Assembly: GCA_020631735.1 (NCBI GenBank)
Contig: CM036191.1
Coordinates: forward strand, 37,121,335 to 37,185,334
Direction of reading: 5' to 3'
DNA: 64,000 nucleotides
From: Saccharum officinarum
Lineage: Eukaryota > Streptophyta > Magnoliopsida > Poales > Poaceae
Part shown: positions 11,901 through 24,230 of the stretch, piece after piece
Layout: the number at the start of each line of letters is the position of its first letter
Numbering within the stretch: the stretch's first letter is position 1
Notes under the pieces: model-generated
What the model saw: the letters and a program-made list of their open reading frames with translations, nothing else
What the model was told of the DNA's origin: nothing
Databases searched by the model: none
Made by a program: the position numbers and the translations under genes

Positions 11901-14900
11901 TATCTCAAATGAAAACAGAACATGGCCAAATTAACTCAACAACAACTACTAAACTACCCAAGTTTAGATTTCTCATTCTTAATTGCCTATTTTAAATGAA
12001 TAGCGCACATGAACTTTGGATGAGAGGTACCTCCCATAATATCTATTCTCTTTTTAACATTTCATTAGACAAGAAAAGTGTTTCCCAGGAACTACATTTC
12101 AATCATTCTTTAACATCACAATATATCCAGTCATCTAATAGTAACGCATGCTCTTGTATGGGTAGTCATTAGAATCAGAATATATATTTTTCTATTATCT
12201 TTCTCTTTTAAATACAGCAGCAATGAAAAGAAAACACAAACACGCGAGACAGCCTTCTATGTTTTCGTTCTTGTTCCTAAAACCGTACCTTAAAAAATAT
12301 ACAACAATATGGTAGGGACAATGCAAACTTGATGTTGTCCTAGTTTCCAATTAGTAAAACATTTCCATCAGCCGATCACCAAGATCGTTTACGTTTTTAA
12401 CTATTTCCATTATGTTGTGTACTTGATGTTTGTTGACAGCACTATCTTGGAAGTTTAGGTAATTTTTTTGTTGTTTTGGATAATTGCGGAATTTTTGTGC
12501 CGTCTGGTAGTGAATATCAAAGATCGCTAGCTATGATCATCTAACAAGCCCAAAATAAAACTAGTGAACTAAGCATGTCTAGAGTACCTTGTAGACGATA
12601 GCGGATGAACCTTTTCCAATGATGTTGTTATGTGAAAAGTTATTTGTAGCAGCCTTCAACTCCAGCAACTCGAATCTTGCTAAGCCTGTTGTGAAACAAA
12701 CATAAATGCCAACATCCAGGTTAAGTGCCGACTTTTGATGTTAAACCTGTGAAGCTGCAACTAAGGTTGACGATGACATGACCAACCTTGCCTACCTATT
12801 AAACCAGTGGATGTACGAAAGCTATGAAGAAAAAAATATCGAGATAACGTACAAATGATTTGACCAGCTTACCAGTAGGTAAGATAGCTGAGGGTTCTTG
12901 GCCTGCAGCCACTTGATACCTGGCGTTGCAAATCAACCATAGAAAATTCTTTTTATGTTATCACAAACAGAAACAGGATCTTGGCATATCGGCTCAGCTA
13001 GAAGCTTTGCAAGTTTATTAGATATACAAGTTATATTGCTACGTCTGGTATCTGGTAATAAAGACATGTAATTTTATATGGACATGCATGGTATACACAG
13101 TAACTCTGAGACAATATATTGTTTATTATTAGAGAGTGTGCAATATCCATTTTTTTGGAGTTTTTGTGTTAACATATTATTTCAATACCCATTTTTTAAA
13201 AACAAACTAGCTTGAGAGTGTTGCCTTATTGTATATATATGGAAGAAAAGTGTTAATGCCAAATTGGGTCACACAGCAGCAAAGGCTAGCGTGCCGAGGT
13301 AACACACAACCTAGATCATAGCAAGAACATATTAAATCAGCAAAACCGACCAGCAAGCCAGTTAGGCCGATTCAATGCCCGTTCTTCACTTGTTAGAGAC
13401 TCCCGATCACCTCCCAAGAAGACCCATTGAGGAGGAGCACAATGAGGTTGACCTTGGATCGGCAAGACCACTTAGAATGCCGCCAAATCTCATCGAGAGA
13501 TGAGATGAACAACAAAGATAGAAAGAGCTAGGGCAAAAAAGTAGTAGATGTGCTTTTTGAAGGTTGGAAGTTGGATTCCTCAATCAGCCGTGATCCTCTC
13601 ATTTATATATTAGGGATGGTGTTGTCCCAGTAGAAAACATGTCCAGCATGCAATCCCTAAGTTTCCCACATCGAAAATAGACTTAAAACCAATTTGAAAA
13701 GAAATCGGACATGGAATAACCAGCCTGGTCGGTTTTCATGGGGCTGGGCTCTCTGGCCGAGCCACATCATAGGGAAACCAGCCTGGTTGGTTTGGCGAAC
13801 CGGGCAAAGCCCAAATTAGTCCCCTTTGCTAAGGTGGAGAAGAGAGGAGAGGAGAGAGAGGAGAAGCGGGTTCTCTCTCCTCAACGTCAGGAACTTATTT
13901 GTGAAACTCAATCTCTGTTATTTTTTGTTGTCAACAAAGAGCCTACAGCTTGTCCCTGCTGGGAGGTCTGCACAAAGGCATAAGCCCAGATAAATAAAAG
14001 TTAATCTCTCGACAATGAACTCTAGGTGCTTTGCACTGGATTGGTTTTGAGATCTAGAGTTATTCACAGTGTGGGTACAATTTAGATGAAAATCAGTTTC
14101 TGGATATTTGTGTAACCTAGAGTGCTTGTAACGTGTTGATATACCCAGCTATTATCTAATATAATTCTTCTTTTGTCACAAAAAGGTGCTTTGCACCGGT
14201 TAAGACACAATTAAATAGCACACACTCACACACACATATATCATGTTTATGGATCTGAATTATTGAAACTATAATGACATGAAAGTTTCAAAAGTTTGAC
14301 TGTATATGCATGTTATGCAACATGCATACATTTGTGAATATTGAGGTTGCTTTTATCTCATTGTCTTGCCTTCTAGCCAGTGAGATTCATTAGAACTAAT
14401 TACATGGTATCATGTATGGTAACCATGCACAGTGTTCTACATATTGGTATATTGCGCCAATTTTTCGTGCATGTTAGCCTGTTAGCTTACCTAGGAACCT
14501 AATTTACCATTCATGATTCACGGCCATGGTTTCATTGGATTAACATGTACTATATTTTTGTCTATGCAATTATACCATCTAACAAAAATTAAAGTGTGGT
14601 GCTAAAGTGATTGATGAGATATTGGTAATCAACATTATTCACCTGTGTGTAGATGCGTGCATAGGAGCTGGACCAATCCTCTGAATCCTTGTGAAAAATA
14701 CGGTGAACTGGATATTGGTGGCGAGGACGCCAAGCATCATTTTGGTGGATATGTCATCCCGGGCCTGACGCAGCTGGATGGACTGGTCACTAGCATAGCA
14801 GAAAAGGCACATGATGCTCCTCTTCTGGCAGCTCTTAACGAGCTTGAGCGAGCGGTTGAGGGCCTCCGCAAGATCCTCAAGGGGGCCGTCCATCTCCGGC

Positions 14901-15070
14901 TCATTTATCGTGTCTGTCTCCTTGAGCCTCGTTATGAGGGCGCTGACTCTGCCCACGAGCTTCTCGATCGCAAGGCACTCATCCTTGTTCTGGCGAACCG
15001 TCTCCACTGCGTTCCTGATTGCTACCGCAGCTTTTGCAATCTGAATCAGGCTGCCCATGGCATCTGTCAT
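8904..15070 (-). CDS. MCAfunc/MLKL-NTD-like receptor-like cytoplasmic kinase, non-RD (gene 1)
   Basis: Seven exons on the minus strand: 15070-14643, 12919-12873, 12685-12588, 10060-9817, 9708-9489, 9384-9246, 9146-8904. Together they give 1419 bases in frame (472 aa). Residues 1 to about 143 form a helical domain like the MCAfunc/MLKL-NTD domain of grass receptor-like cytoplasmic kinases; no signal peptide or membrane span is seen. The kinase has [31 protein letters not shown] and MAPEYIM. HLD replaces HRD, so it is a non-RD kinase, a type frequent in immune signalling. Intron 4 has a GC donor (9816-9815). Intron 3 is 2.5 kb and holds a solo LTR. Start at 15070; M5 (15058) is an alternative. 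Its likely role is defence or stress signalling, by inference from family. Confidence 0.85.
10500..11558. repeat. Solo LTR, Ty1/copia SIRE/Maximus-like, in intron 3 of gene 1
   Basis: Begins TGTAAGGAAAATGG and contains 'cccattaagtgattttggtg' near its start, typical of SIRE-like grass LTRs. It ends 'cctcttaggtggcatatgg...cccttca' at 11558. Flanks 'cagca' and 'cacca' make a 5-bp duplication with one mismatch. There is no internal region or second LTR, so it is the remnant of recombination between two LTRs. It enlarges the gene 1 intron without touching the splice sites. Confidence 0.75.
11559..12587. other. Remainder of gene 1 intron 3
   Basis: AT-rich intron sequence between the solo LTR and the donor of the exon ending at 12588. 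I see no exon with sensible borders, no bounded repeat and no RNA gene here. Confidence 0.6.
12920..14642. other. Gene 1 intron 1, 1.7 kb
   Basis: Bounded on the minus strand by a donor (cacag|gtgaat, 14643/14642) and an acceptor (gccag|gtatc, 12920/12919). Phase is 2 on both sides. About 13260-14190 differs in composition from the rest and contains a purine-rich GA run (13837-13866), which suggests an old insertion. I could not define its ends or assign it to a family. A short CA/TA run lies at 14220-14240. Confidence 0.5.
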
Positions 15071-16372
15071 CGGTGCCGTGCAAGGACAATATGTGATATG
15101 TGCAAGATGACTGTATACATGTACACCTAACTATGTTAATTACACACAGTGGAGCTGATAAGCAAAGAATGACAAAACATTATCATAAATCTTCTCAGTT
15201 AAGAACCGAAGCGCTCAAGGAAACAAGATACCGACCTGATATTTTGGCTACCTCCAATCTCCCTTTTTTCTGTCGACCTTTAACTTCCTTGTAACTAGGC
15301 CTGTCTTACCAATAAGCAACCGACTGCTGGTCTTCTGTTATTGTGTAAGCCAGTCTGATCCGATCGGCTGTTATATGTAGAAGAAACAGTAAGTTAGCTG
15401 TTTATATATATACTGTAATAAACAAGAAGCAATGCAAATTAAGGGCAAATGCATATATTGGAGGAATACTGTTTCAATGTTGAAACGCATGGATTTAATT
15501 AACAATTGACATGTTGAAGGAATACAGTTCACTTAGACAATGAAAGATTCCTATACCATCTGAATGGGCATATAATTTACATCTATGTCAACTATGTTTT
15601 AGCCAATCACCGGATGAAAGGGTTGTGTGTCGTTTTAGCGTGATAGCATCATGGGTTTCTTAAATTTTTAATCAATCCATAAACTTATTATATATGATAA
15701 TGTGATGGCATCATGATGATACTTGCAAATGTTTTGTACTAAGTTACTTGTCTTCCATTTTAAAACAACAACTAAATAAAAAATAATAATTATTGGGCAA
15801 ATACAAAGTCTACACTTACAATGCCATCCCATTCCTCAACGAGAAAAGGTCATATTTACTGGAGGAATAGTCGATTATATTGCCGAGCCTTGTGATAAGA
15901 TTATGTAGAAGTACATTTTACGTGATATCATGCCTTCCTTAGAGATAAGGCATGTCAAGATTACAAGATCCTAAGCTAACATATCTGTAGATATCCCAAT
16001 ATACTCTAACAACCCACCACCTACCGCCGAGCGCAGTCAAAGCAGGAGCGATGCAGATAGTGAGATTAGAGAAGAAACTGAAGGTTTGAAGCTGAAAGCA
16101 GACACCCCCCCTGTAGTCCACCTACCACCGAGCGCAGTCAAAGTGGGAGCGATGCAGATAGTGAGATTAGAGAAGAAACTGAAGGTTTGAAGCTGAAAGC
16201 AGACACCCCCCTATAGTCCAACAGTTGATGTGTGTATGCTGTGGCTAGAGAAGAAAACTGACGAGTAGATAATGCAAGACGATAGCCCTTTGTGCCGATA
16301 TCAAGGTAACCGAGCAGAGGGTGAAGTAGCATGGTTGAAGATATTCTGCTAAAGATAGCCATTCTCGATGGA
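15071..16372. other. Upstream region of gene 1
   Basis: AT-rich sequence between the gene 1 start and the CACTA end at 16373. It presumably holds the gene 1 promoter and 5' UTR, but I cannot point to a convincing TATA box or start. A 101-bp tandem duplication lies at 16018-16220. Confidence 0.5.
16018..16220. repeat. Tandem duplication, 101-bp unit, two copies
   Basis: 'cctaccgccgagcgcagtca' (from about 16020) and 'cctaccaccgagcgcagtca' (from 16121) begin two copies offset by 101 bases. Both continue through 'gatgcagatagtgagattag' to 'cagacaccccc'. Only a few substitutions and one length difference in a C run separate them. The phrase 'actctaacaaccc' just before resembles copia-derived sequence, but the origin is uncertain. 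Confidence 0.8.
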
Positions 16373-17000
16373 CACTACTACAATTTTTCTTTTGGGAGGC
16401 GTTTGAAATTGGCTGTCGGAGGCGGTTGGGCCGGCGGCCCGCCTCGGTTAATCGAGGTTGGGCTGCAGGCCCAGCAACCGCCTCGGTTAATAGGTTAACC
16501 GAGGTGGGCCACATAATGTAATCGTCTCAGTTAATCGTCCATTAACCGAGGCGGTTGCGCAACCGCCTCCGTTAATTGATTAACCGAGGCATTTGACGTA
16601 ACCCAACCACCTCTGTTAATCTACATAACCGAGGCGGTTGGGTTAGGCCGCCCGCCTAGGTTAAAATATTAACCGAGGCGGTTGTCATTTTTTAGAAAAG
16701 GGAATATATTAATATCCTAGCCTCTGCATCGACTAATGCATATGGTTGTTCACTATTACACATGAGCGAGCAAAACAATTCGAAGGAATCTCAAAAACAA
16801 AGTTTTGAGCCAACTGAGGCGGTTGTCATAACGGCAACTGACACGGTTAATGGACGATTAACTGAGGCGGTTATGTTATGGTGCCCACCTCGGTTAAATC
16901 TGTACTTATATAACAGCAGCCACCCACCCCTTCTTCCCAGCGGCTCCACCTCCATTTTCTGGTGGACTAAAAATTGTTGTAGTGGCACGCAGCACCGTCC
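16373..17000 (+). mobile_element. CACTA element end(s) with 'accgaggcggttg' subterminal repeats
   Basis: Starts CACTACTACAATTTTTC at 16373 and carries about ten direct and inverted copies of 'taaccgaggcggttg' to about 16690, then more to about 16905. A second CACTA-like start (CACTATTACACATG) at 16751 suggests nesting or an internal rearrangement. No matching right terminus (...gtagtagtg) follows before the next CACTA element at 17467. It is therefore truncated and non-autonomous. The right limit is approximate. Confidence 0.7.
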
Positions 17001-19196
17001 GACCATAGTGGTCCGAATCGGACATCAAGCGCTAGCAAGTCTATTTGTATTTTGATACAAACTTTGAACTTTGAAACCTCAGAACCACTTTGAGTGACAA
17101 CATTAGTGGACTAACATATTTCTTTTCAGATATGAATAGGTGATGTTTAGTCCACCAGTGTTGTTGAAACATGGAGCCATGGAGAGGAGCTGGTTTGGAC
17201 ATCTGATGCAAAGGCTTAACATGAGATGAGATGAAGAGATGATGAATGGAGATGGAAGCAAAGTGCATGACAAAGTTATATGCTAGTGATTGCTTTCACA
17301 TGCCAATGTTGTGTAGAGAAGTTCATTAGCTAGGTCTAGGATAGATAGTTGTATTATAAAGTCAAGAATTTTTTGATAAGTATGGTTATCTAGTGCCACT
17401 AGGTGAGAACTAACTTGCATATTTATTAGATTGAGTGACACAGTGATGAAGCAACTAAAAACCTTTCACTACCAGAAAGCTGAGATTTCGTGAGAGTCGA
17501 AATACCGTCACGAAATACGGTTTTACCCTCATGAAAATGATTCATGACGATCAACCGTCATGCATTAGTCCTCACGGTATTGAAGCCAGGAAAATACAGT
17601 TTTCATGAGGGTTAGCTGTCACGGTTTATTTTCGTGGTGTAATTTCATGAGGGTCACCTCCATGAAAATTACAGTGCCGTCAGGTTTGCAGGGATGTTTT
17701 CATGGCGATACTTCGTGGAGGTCACCGTCATGAAATTAATTTGTGAGGGTTCCAAAACTCACAGGAATATAGTTTTTCATAAGGGGGGTCATCACCATGA
17801 AAATGTATTTTCATGAGGGAGTCATCACCACGAAAATGTATTTCAACCATCACGAAAACATGTTTTCCTGGGAGCAAACCGTCATGATAATTTACTGCAC
17901 CCATCACAAACAATCATTTCGTGAGAAAATGAAACCGTCATGAAAATCATTTCATCAGATTTGAAACTGCCAGAACATCTCAATCCAAATTCCAAATGCA
18001 CCACAATAGATATCAATTTACCATTGCACAGATATAAAGCCAAATCTCATTCCAACACATCCATGAGTAATTCCCAACTGTTACATTAAATTTTAAAAAG
18101 GATAATGTCATGTACAAACATACACCTACACTAAGTCACAAGCACTAGGCATCCACTGAAGTTGAGAACAATGCCTTGGATAAACAACTAGTTCACATAA
18201 ACCTACATGTAACTTCCAGTTCATGATGGCAGCTGCAAATTCATTCCAGGCAATTTTCTAAAGACCTTCAACCTGTAACAGTTGCTGAGAATTAAGAAAC
18301 CAAGGCAAGAGAATGATCACATAGATACAACCGTATGACTTGTATTATGAAAAATGGACAGATACCTGTAACATTTCTTTTCTTCAAACACCGAGATGTT
18401 TCCCTAAGGAGCAGCAAGAAGCTTCCTTTCTTTCAAGCACAAGCACCACCCAATGAAGCAAGCAAAGACATCTATGCACACATAAACCATAGTGTTATTA
18501 ACAGTTAAAGTAATCTACAGATACATGTATTAGAGCAGCTCATCTACAGCTTGATTTCAATGTATACAATCTCCAATTAAATTAAAGTACACTGCATTTA
18601 ACTAAAATACATGAATTCACTAAACTACATGAATAGGGCAATGATCTAATCTAAACCAGAAATATCTTTGTTAGATTACAAAAATTTGTCTCTCAAGTGC
18701 ATCATGTATTTTGTGTGATTGCCAATTCAATTAAATTATAAGCTAATAATAGCATCCCTTAAGCCTACTTATGGTTAGGCCAGAGCTCATCTGGCAGCAG
18801 CTCTTTAGATCTCAACCATTCCATGCTAGCCAGTCCCAATAAAACATAGTTAATAGGATCTAAATTCAGAGTTCAAATTAGAACTCACTTCGTATAACTC
18901 CCTAAAAGGAAAACAGAGGCTACTCAAAATGATATGCTTAACTGTTTGGCTCTAATGCATACTCTTCCTCATATGCACAAAATTAAATGTTGCATCTTAT
19001 AGTAGGAATTAAGCTACAATAGGCCATACATGGATCCAGGATATACATCCTAATTAAAACTGATATATGGAGAATCTAGAATCAATATACTTTGAAGAAA
19101 CCTCAATTCAGATTCTTAGCTTCTGTAACATACCACATATATCTACTACTAATAAAGAGATGTAATGGGCACTGAACAACATTGCCCTAGATGAAG

Positions 19197-19549
19197 ACAG
19201 AACATACCACTCCATCTAACACCTCCAATGTAGTCTGTGCATCCTCTGTAGTCTTGAAGGAGACGAACCCAAACCCACTGGATGAGGCAGACGTGGGCGA
19301 CAGACTTCCTTTGTAGGAGAGTAGTGTGAGCTCATGCACGTCCTTGTCGTCCAGATCCAGCCTCCTTGCCAGCGCCCCTGCAGAAGAGTAGGGCGAACTC
19401 GTCAGACCGCTGATGCACCAACTAGGGTTTGGGGACGTGAGATGATGGATGGGGATGGAGAAGGCCACACCTGGAGTGGTGGAGGACTGGATGGAGCGCC
19501 TCCTGCCCCTACGAGATCCGGGGGAGACGCAGGGGAGCTGCGGCGTCAT
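19197..19549 (-). pseudogene. RRM (RNA-binding) gene fragment captured in the CACTA element
   Basis: A minus-strand frame starting at 19549 reads through a GC-rich stretch to SGFGFVSFKTTEDAQTTLEV. GFGFVSF fits the RNP1 motif of RNA-recognition motifs, and the following ED-A-x-x-A/T-L-E pattern matches the helix after it. The match ends at a plausible splice donor (gagtg|gtatgt at about 19205). RNP2 and the second half of an RRM are not seen, so this is a partial copy of a nuclear gene. The upstream GC-rich part (to about 19893) may be its first exon and 5' UTR. Confidence 0.55.
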
Positions 19550-19979
19550 GGAGTCGCGGAGGGGCGGCGACCTGCTGTCGGCGGCGCTGGGGAGCCACAG
19601 CGGCGTCGAGGTAGCGGAGAGACGGCGTGAGACCGGGCGGTGTGGGTGGGGCTAGGGGGCGCGGACGGGCGACAGGGAAGTGCTCGGACCTTGGAGGAGC
19701 GCCGGGGGAAGGCTGAGTCGCGACCTCCGGTCACGAGATTGCGGCGCGTGGGGGAGCGACGGTGCGGGCGGGTGCTGAAGGGATAGGATGCTGAAGAGGT
19801 GCTTATATACCTATGCTTTTGATCCAACGGCTCAGATTCATCAGCGCTCCATCCAACAGTTGGAATACATCGGGCCACATAGTGCCGGCCCAAAAACCAT
19901 TGAATGGGCTGAATTACACACTTTTTTCTTCCAAGAAAAATTATGAACTCTAAATTGAATAAGACATAATTTTTAAACT

Positions 19980-20480
19980 ACAAATGAATTTAAATAAAAA
20001 AATCATCAACTACAAAGTTTTAGAAATCATCGAGATCTACAAATTTTGTTTTGATCATTTCTCCATCCGTCTTTGTTTGAACAATTTAAAATTTGAATTT
20101 CAAAATACAAAAACTTCAAACATAGTTTTTCATGACAAGATGATTTCAAATAAAAAAATTGTCAACTACAAAGTTCTGTAACTTTTCTAGATCTACAACC
20201 TTTATTTTGGTCATCTTTTCATGTGACTTTGTTTTATCAATTCAAAATTTGAATTTTAAAAAATGTCAATTTGAAACAACATTTTCAAAGAGTACATGAT
20301 TTCAGCTGAAAAAGTAATGAACATAAAAGTTGTATAACTCATCAAGATCTACAACTTTTATTTTGGTTATTTCTTCATCTTACAAACTGGTACTAACATT
20401 GTTCACAATATTGTTTGAAGTTGCCATTTCTTGAAATTCAAATTTTGAATTGATAGAACAAAGTCACATGAAAAGATAAC
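19980..20480. repeat. AT-rich repeated module inside the CACTA element
   Basis: Three degenerate copies of a roughly 130-150 base module contain 'aactacaaagtt', 'gatctacaa...tttattttggtcat' and 'ttcaaaatttgaattt'. They start near 19990, 20140 and 20290. No coding capacity is evident. Similar phrases ('tttcaactacaaagttttaaa') appear near 48230 inside another CACTA end, so the module seems to travel with CACTA elements. Confidence 0.5.
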
Positions 20481-20962
20481 AAAAATAACAACAGTAAAAA
20501 CGTCATAAATTGTTAGAGCATGATTTTAGAAACATTTAGGAAAAAGAATCACCACATTTGGAGTTAGCATGTGGGAGAAAAACTAGTTACAAAATTTCGA
20601 TGCAGATTAAAAGAAAAAAACTTTTGTTCATGTTCTTCAATTTCCAGTATTTAAGAAATTTATTTTTGTACCGAAAACCAACAACCCTTATTTCGTGGCG
20701 GTGGGAGTGACTCACATGAAAATGATCACTCTCATGAAAAAAGACAATTTCATGGCGGGATAGTCATTTTCATGAGGGATACTTAAATACCCTCAAGAAA
20801 ATAACTAATTTCATGACGGTTTGTGGAGCACTCTCATGAAATTGAGTTTTCGTGACGGGATTTACGCCACTCTCATGAAAAAGATTATTTTCATGAGAGT
20901 GTGTTTTAAACTCTCATGAAAAAATATAACCCTCACGAAATCTCCGTTTTCTGGTAGTGTTT

Positions 20963-22672
20963 GAAAAATGTTTTTGTACATGCTAACTCAGTGCTAAAGG
21001 TGCTGGTCATCCCGTGGGAGCAGCTCTCGGTGGAGTGTTTTTACACTCACTAGAAAATGATGCGCGCTTCGCGGCGCCCTACTGGCCAAATTGTGAAGCG
21101 AAGGTGAAAGTAATTACTGGGCAAATTGTGAAGCAAAGGTGAAAGTAGGAATCCTGAACAGGCACATATATGTCCATCCATGTCAACCTGATGCTAAGTG
21201 GTATTCATAGGCTATAGGAACTCTATGCAACTTTCTATTCAAACATCTAGAAAACCACCAAGGAGTCCAGAATGGAACTAAACATGGCAGATATCAGTCA
21301 ACGTTATCCGGGAAATGAATCAACAGTGGTTTGTGTCATTATAAACTGGGAAAATAACGCATCACAACTTGTTATTGAAAATGAAAGAAGCAATTAGTTA
21401 CAAGGATCAACAGTCCATGATGATCTTGAGCCTTGATTTGCAAGGCACCATCATATAATAATAATAATTACCAAACTTTGTTTTCTTTTTTTTTTCCCAC
21501 TACAGATGGACCAAATTTCATTACTGATAAACAGCAAAGTTACAAGAGTTCCATGCAATTCAAAAGTTAATGAGACATTATTATTTGTATCGGAAGAAAC
21601 ACATTACCAAGAAAAATGCTGAAGTTAGTCAACTTATAACATAGACTGCCAACAGCCGCTAGTTAACTAACATAGTGGAAGGTTTATTCAACACCAAACG
21701 CTGAGTAGTTAATGATCTCATATGCATAAACAGTTGGCTGCAGCTGGTAGGTACTAAAGGGGTTTTACCACTTCTTGGGACTATGCATCCTTGCTCAAGC
21801 TGTAAAATGAAAAGTTCTTTAGGCATAGACGCATAGCACTAAAGGTGTTCAGGAATGGGAAGAATGGATCTAAAGAAAACTCAGATCAAACTTGCAGCAA
21901 AAATTCAACTTATAAGATGCAATCATAAACATATATATGCAAGGAGCAAGATTAACACTGTTTGTGAAAAGAGCCCTACCATCTCAGTACAGAATTGACA
22001 TAGCATTTGGAGTGAAAACCAACTCCAAACACTGTCAGACCACAGTTATGGTTGCGGCACTGAAAAGTGCAATGAGTGAGAGCACAGATCGTGGAATTTC
22101 CGTTTTTGAATTGCATTGGGGAAAATCAGAGACCTGGCTGACAAATGTGGTCATCGCCTAGAACACCAGCACCACGTACATGTACATATGCTTGGACAAT
22201 CTTGTCTTTTTCAGAAAGAAATATTGGCAGTAGCAGCAGCCGAGAGCAAGTTAGCTAGCAGCACTTTTTTGAGTGGATCTGATTCTTTTCCTGACAATCA
22301 GGTCTGGTCACAAGAATGAGAAATGCAGTGTTCAGAACTTGACATTATTTCTCTAAAAAAAATGCAAAGAGAGATCCCTCGAAGGATATACCAATAAAAG
22401 AGCATGGAGTATCTGATTCCTTTCCCACTGCTTGGGCTATGCACGTTCTGATACTATAAGCAGTGATGGGTAAAGTGAGCCACTAAGATTCTTATCATTG
22501 CAAGATAAGTAGATAACACACTGACCAACCCATGTATATACTTCATAGTGACTATAACGGCAAGGCAGAGAATCTGACGTTTTATTCAAAAAGAACTTGT
22601 GACATATTAAAGCATAGTTAAGTGAATACTACTGTGGAGAAAAAAATTAAAAGGAAAGACTTGTTCACTCAC
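20963..22672. other. AT-rich stretch without recognised gene
   Basis: Contains 'actagaaaatgatgcgcgcttcgcggcgcc' type sequence near 21050, which resembles the edge of a grass repeat family, but no matching other end was found. A plus-strand open frame at 21937-22161 has no recognisable domain. The region could hold introns and 3' exons of the possible gene marked by the exon at 22673-22796. Confidence 0.35.
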
Positions 22673-22796
22673 CTGGCAGCAGGAAGTCATTAGTTCTCCT
22701 GTTGACACCATTAGCACCGCCAGGAATGGAAGCCAAACAACAGAGAAGTAGAACAACACCTCCATCTAATTTCACAGAATGCTTGACTGTCAGCAT
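22673..22796 (-). CDS. Possible first coding exon with signal-peptide-like sequence
   Basis: On the minus strand, 'tgctgacag|aatttacaATG' gives a splice acceptor 8 bases before an ATG at 22796. The frame runs 41 codons to a good donor (gccag|gtgagt at 22673/22672). The peptide has a hydrophobic core (VVLLLCCLASIPGGANG), as in a secretory signal peptide with a small-residue cleavage site. Upstream GC-rich sequence at 23690-24230 could be its 5' UTR exons. I could not find convincing downstream exons, so this may be a broken gene or chance. Confidence 0.25.
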
Positions 22797-23417
22797 TGTA
22801 AATTCTGTCAGCAACAAAGATTACCAGACTGAACACGGAATTTAACATAAAAATAGGCTGAAAGAATCATGAAACATCATAACTACTGAAGAAAGAAGAT
22901 TGACTATAAGAAGTTCAATTCGCCAACATACAAGACCTTGCCCTTGAGAAGATGGTGCTAAAAACACAGGCCTTAGAAACACCTCTTATTGGTGCCAGCA
23001 TATAATTCAAGGCACACAATACGGTCTATCCATGATTTAATTTAGAGATGGGGAACTAACACAAAACCCAGCCAAGCACTATGTAAACTTTTTATGTTTC
23101 AAAAAAAAACTATGTAAACTTTTAACATAGGCATAAAATCTTATTGTCACAATGCAATGGCATAACTTTCACAGTTGCTTTTTTCCTATTAAACAAAAAC
23201 TAACAGCAGAAGCTTGTCGTTGAGTCATCAACCTTCATGTAGAAGATAGAAATTCCATACATTTTTGTTCACATGGACACCGATCAAAATAACAAGTTGA
23301 CAGATAAACTTCACATATTTCTCATTAAATGAGGGGCAAACAAACAAAAGCGAAGAATCGTCCTTTGTATTTTTAGGGAAGCTTTTAGCAGCAGGAGAGC
23401 AATAACAAAAAGGGGGA

Positions 23418-24230
23418 ATGGAGATTCATATGATGCTTCCCCGTTCCTCTAGTCAACAAAATTCGGCAAATCCTTGTCGTCGTTGGCAGGTAGCTGGCAC
23501 CGAGGTTCCTCTCCCTCTGCATCTGCGTCTTGGTCCTGACACCAATGTATGTAGATTAGTGCTCCTGCATTTGAAGGAAGCAGAGGCGGCTGACCTTGGG
23601 GTTGGTGACCTCCGAGCCCGCGCCGGCCTATGGTGAGCTCGACAGTAAGGCAATCAGTGCAACTCACGGCAATCTTGGGGGAAGATTTTCCATGTCATGC
23701 CTACCTCAGTGGATTGCGGCCGGAATGGCGAGGATCTGCAGCGCCACCTGAAGGCCGGCTCCATTGGCCCTGACCTCACCACCGCAGTGCCCGCCGCAGA
23801 TCTCATGCAGTGCACCGTATGGAGCTCCGCCGTATCTGGATCTTTGATAGCTCCCCGGTAGCGGCCTCTCGGCACTTGTTAGCGGCTCACTCTGGCGGCG
23901 GCGAGACGGAAGGTTAGGAAGCGATTGTCGCAGATGTATCCATCTTGCGAAGTCCGCACGGCAGACCGCGGCGTGCCAAAGTCCGCAATGGTAGGCTGTG
24001 CTTCGGCGCAGCTTTCCCATCCCGTGCGGCGGCAATGACGAAGCTCGTGCCGCACTGGAGATGGCAATCCGGGAGGCGCGTGCAGCTAGCAGCGAGGAGG
24101 GTAGCACCGCCGGCGGCGGCGAGAGGAGGGAGAAAGGAGGGAGAGGAATGAAGGGTGCTAGGTCTGGGGTGGGAGCGCTGGGAAACGGGAGGGTCTCCCT
24201 GCAAATCGTACGCGGGCAGTTTATTCATGT
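23418..24230 (-). other. GC-rich exon-like region, unrecognised
   Basis: Sharply GC-rich compared with both flanks, with a plausible minus-strand donor (ctgag|gtaggc at about 23704). Open frames exist in several phases on both strands, as expected from composition alone, and none shows a known domain. It could be 5' UTR exons of a minus-strand gene with coding sequence starting at 22796, or captured sequence. Confidence 0.3.

Larger units (their letters stand above)
17467..20959. mobile_element. Complete non-autonomous CACTA element carrying a host gene fragment (Pack-CACTA)
   Basis: Terminal inverted repeats are CACTACCAGAAAGCTGAG at 17467 and ...ctccgttttctggtagtg ending at 20959, each followed inward by 'atttcgtgag'. 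Flanking 'ttt' (17464-17466 and 20960-20962) is an exact 3-bp duplication. Both ends hold many copies of 'tttcatgagggt' and its complement as subterminal repeats. No transposase is present. The middle contains GC-rich exon-like sequence on the minus strand with an RRM motif, and an AT-rich repeated module near 20000-20480. It would need a transposase from a relative to move. Confidence 0.9.

Noticed and set aside
13738..13983. 81-aa plus-strand open frame in intron 1 of gene 1
   Set aside because: Runs through a GA-rich low-complexity stretch, lies opposite to gene 1, and has no domain or splice context.
14645..15130. Plus-strand 161-aa open frame
   Set aside because: Antisense to exon 1 of gene 1; the minus-strand reading has the expected N-terminal domain and a splice donor in phase with the next exon.
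16018..16220. CRISPR-like or regulatory repeat array
   Set aside because: Only two 101-bp copies without spacers, in a plant genome: a simple tandem duplication.
16373..20959. One single large CACTA element from 16373 to 20959
   Set aside because: The terminus at 17467 pairs with the one at 20959 (same terminal sequence, exact 'ttt' duplication), while 16373 belongs to a different motif family (accgaggcggttg). They are separate elements.
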